Source: Nocardiopsis flavescens (lineage in GTDB: Bacteria > Actinomycetota > Actinomycetes > Streptosporangiales > Streptosporangiaceae). From it: a DNA stretch of 64,000 bases. Below the pieces are notes generated by a model, which was given only the letters and a program-made list of their open reading frames with translations, was not told the origin of the DNA and did not search any database. Where the stretch lies: the NCBI RefSeq assembly GCF_900141985.1, contig NZ_FQZK01000002.1, forward strand, positions 248,001-312,000. The letters run 5' to 3'. How positions within the stretch are numbered: position 1 is the first letter of the stretch; the number at the start of each line of letters is the position of its first letter. The position numbers and the translations under genes are program-made. Of this stretch, positions 63,142 to 64,000 are shown piece by piece.

Positions 63142-64000
63142 ATGAACGACCTCGACCTGGAGAAGCTGCGGGTTCCGCTGCCGATGCCCTCCCACCCGGA
63201 GGGTTTCCGCAGCGGGTTCGCGTGCTTCGTCGGCCGCCCGAACGTGGGCAAGTCCACGCTGATGAACGCCCTGGTCGGCCAGAAGGTGGCGATCACCAGC
63301 AACCGGCCGCAGACGACGCGGCGCACGGTGCGCGGGATCGTGCACCGGCCCGACGCGCAGTTGATCATCGTGGACACGCCCGGACTGCACAAGCCGCGCA
63401 CCCTGCTGGGGGAGCGGTTGGACTCGCTGGTGCGGTCCACGCTGGTCGAGGTGGACGTCATCGCGTTCTGCCTGCCCGCGAACGAGCCGATCGGGCGCGG
63501 TGACACCTACATCGCCAAGGAGCTGGCGGAGCAGACGAACACCCCGGTGGTCGCGCTGGTGACCAAGACGGACCTGGCCGACAAGGGGCAGGTGGGCGAG
63601 CAGCTGATGGCGGTGAACGCGCTGGGGGACTGGGCGGACATCGTCCCGGTGTCGGCGCAGGCCTCCTACCAGCTGGACACCGTCACCGACGTGCTGTGCT
63701 CGCACCTGCCGAAGGGGCCGCCGCTGTACCCGGACGGCGACCTCACGGACGAGCCGGACGAGATGCTGGTGGCGGAGCTGATCCGGGAGGCGTCACTGGA
63801 GGGGGTGCGCGACGAGCTGCCGCACTCGATCGCGGTGGTCGTCGACGAGATGGGGGAGCGGGAGAACACCAGGCCCGGCAAGGAGCTGGTGGACATCTAC
63901 GCCTCGCTGTACGTGGAGCGGCCCAGCCAGAAGGCGATCGTGATCGGCACCAAGGGCGCGCGCCTGCGCGACGTGGGGTCGCGGGCCCGCAAGCAGATCG
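63142..64000 (+). CDS. era: GTPase Era (partial, 3' end outside window)
   Basis: The first 286 residues of a ~300-residue essential GTPase that binds the 3' end of 16S rRNA and helps 30S assembly. G1 is GRPNVGKST (31-39), G2 TTRRTVRG, G3 DTPGLHKPR and G4 TKTDL. The C-terminal KH domain begins near residue 205, and its RNA-contact loop lies in IVIGTKGARLR. The end is cut only by the window edge. The ATG at 63142 follows AAGGA, 10 nt after the upstream stop. Confidence 0.97.
   Translation, partial: MNDLDLEKLRVPLPMPSHPEGFRSGFACFVGRPNVGKSTLMNALVGQKVAITSNRPQTTRRTVRGIVHRPDAQLIIVDTPGLHKPRTLLGERLDSLVRSTLVEVDVIAFCLPANEPIGRGDTYIAKELAEQTNTPVVALVTKTDLADKGQVGEQLMAVNALGDWADIVPVSAQASYQLDTVTDVLCSHLPKGPPLYPDGDLTDEPDEMLVAELIREASLEGVRDELPHSIAVVVDEMGERENTRPGKELVDIYASLYVERPSQKAIVIGTKGARLRDVGSRARKQI

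Overview
The window is high-GC DNA (GTG and TTG starts are common) with the housekeeping gene set of an actinobacterium. The markers are DUF3046-recA-recX, miaB/miaA/dapF/hflX, comEA-comEC-holA-rpsT-lepA, hemW, hrcA-dnaJ-rsmE, HIT-phoH-ybeY-CNNM/CBS-(cytidine-deaminase-like)-era, and a gluABCD cluster. Protein wording and gene mix look most like Nocardiopsis or another Nocardiopsaceae/Streptosporangiales member; that placement is an inference. No rRNA, tRNA, CRISPR array, phage, transposase or plasmid gene was seen.

Layout. 1-4190: a sugar ABC importer (two permeases and a lipoprotein, minus strand) divergent from a ROK repressor, with a perfect palindromic operator between them. 4271-14274: a GNAT acetyltransferase, a 1559-residue Lhr helicase, DUF3046, SOS-controlled recA-recX, a VOC protein and an S9 peptidase. 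14480-17935: an amino-acid ABC importer (gluDCBA on the minus strand). 18263-23996: miaB, a two-gene P450/TetR unit, miaA and dapF. 24021-29873: glycolate oxidase glcDEF and malate synthase, together a route from glycolate through glyoxylate to malate. 30210-33356: hflX and a divergent HutI-like amidohydrolase. 33448-42216: holA, comEC, comEA, rpsT, an unrecognised exported protein and lepA. 42341-49257: a maltose-type regulon (malE-malF-malG, GH13 alpha-glucosidase, LacI regulator) with matching operators in both control regions. 49352-54430: a DoxX-like membrane protein, hemW, two tandem low-complexity DUF4870 proteins and a DUF3097 protein. 54574-57477: CIRCE-controlled hrcA-dnaJ-rsmE. 57608-58899: an ECF sigma factor and its probable membrane anti-sigma partner. 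59119-64000: HIT, phoH, ybeY, CNNM/CBS protein, a deaminase-like protein without zinc ligands, and era, cut by the window edge.

The conserved chromosomal backbone is intact but is repeatedly interrupted by short catabolic or regulatory cassettes, each with its own regulator and hairpin boundaries. Both sugar importers lack an ATPase gene and must use one encoded elsewhere. I found no clearly new multi-gene system. The most unusual items are the roughly 247-nt out-of-frame comEC/holA overlap, the very long repeat-bearing N-terminus of ComEA, the tandem DUF4870 proteins with minisatellite-like coding repeats, the zinc-less cytidine-deaminase-like protein before era, and an orphan P450 with a TetR-type operator.
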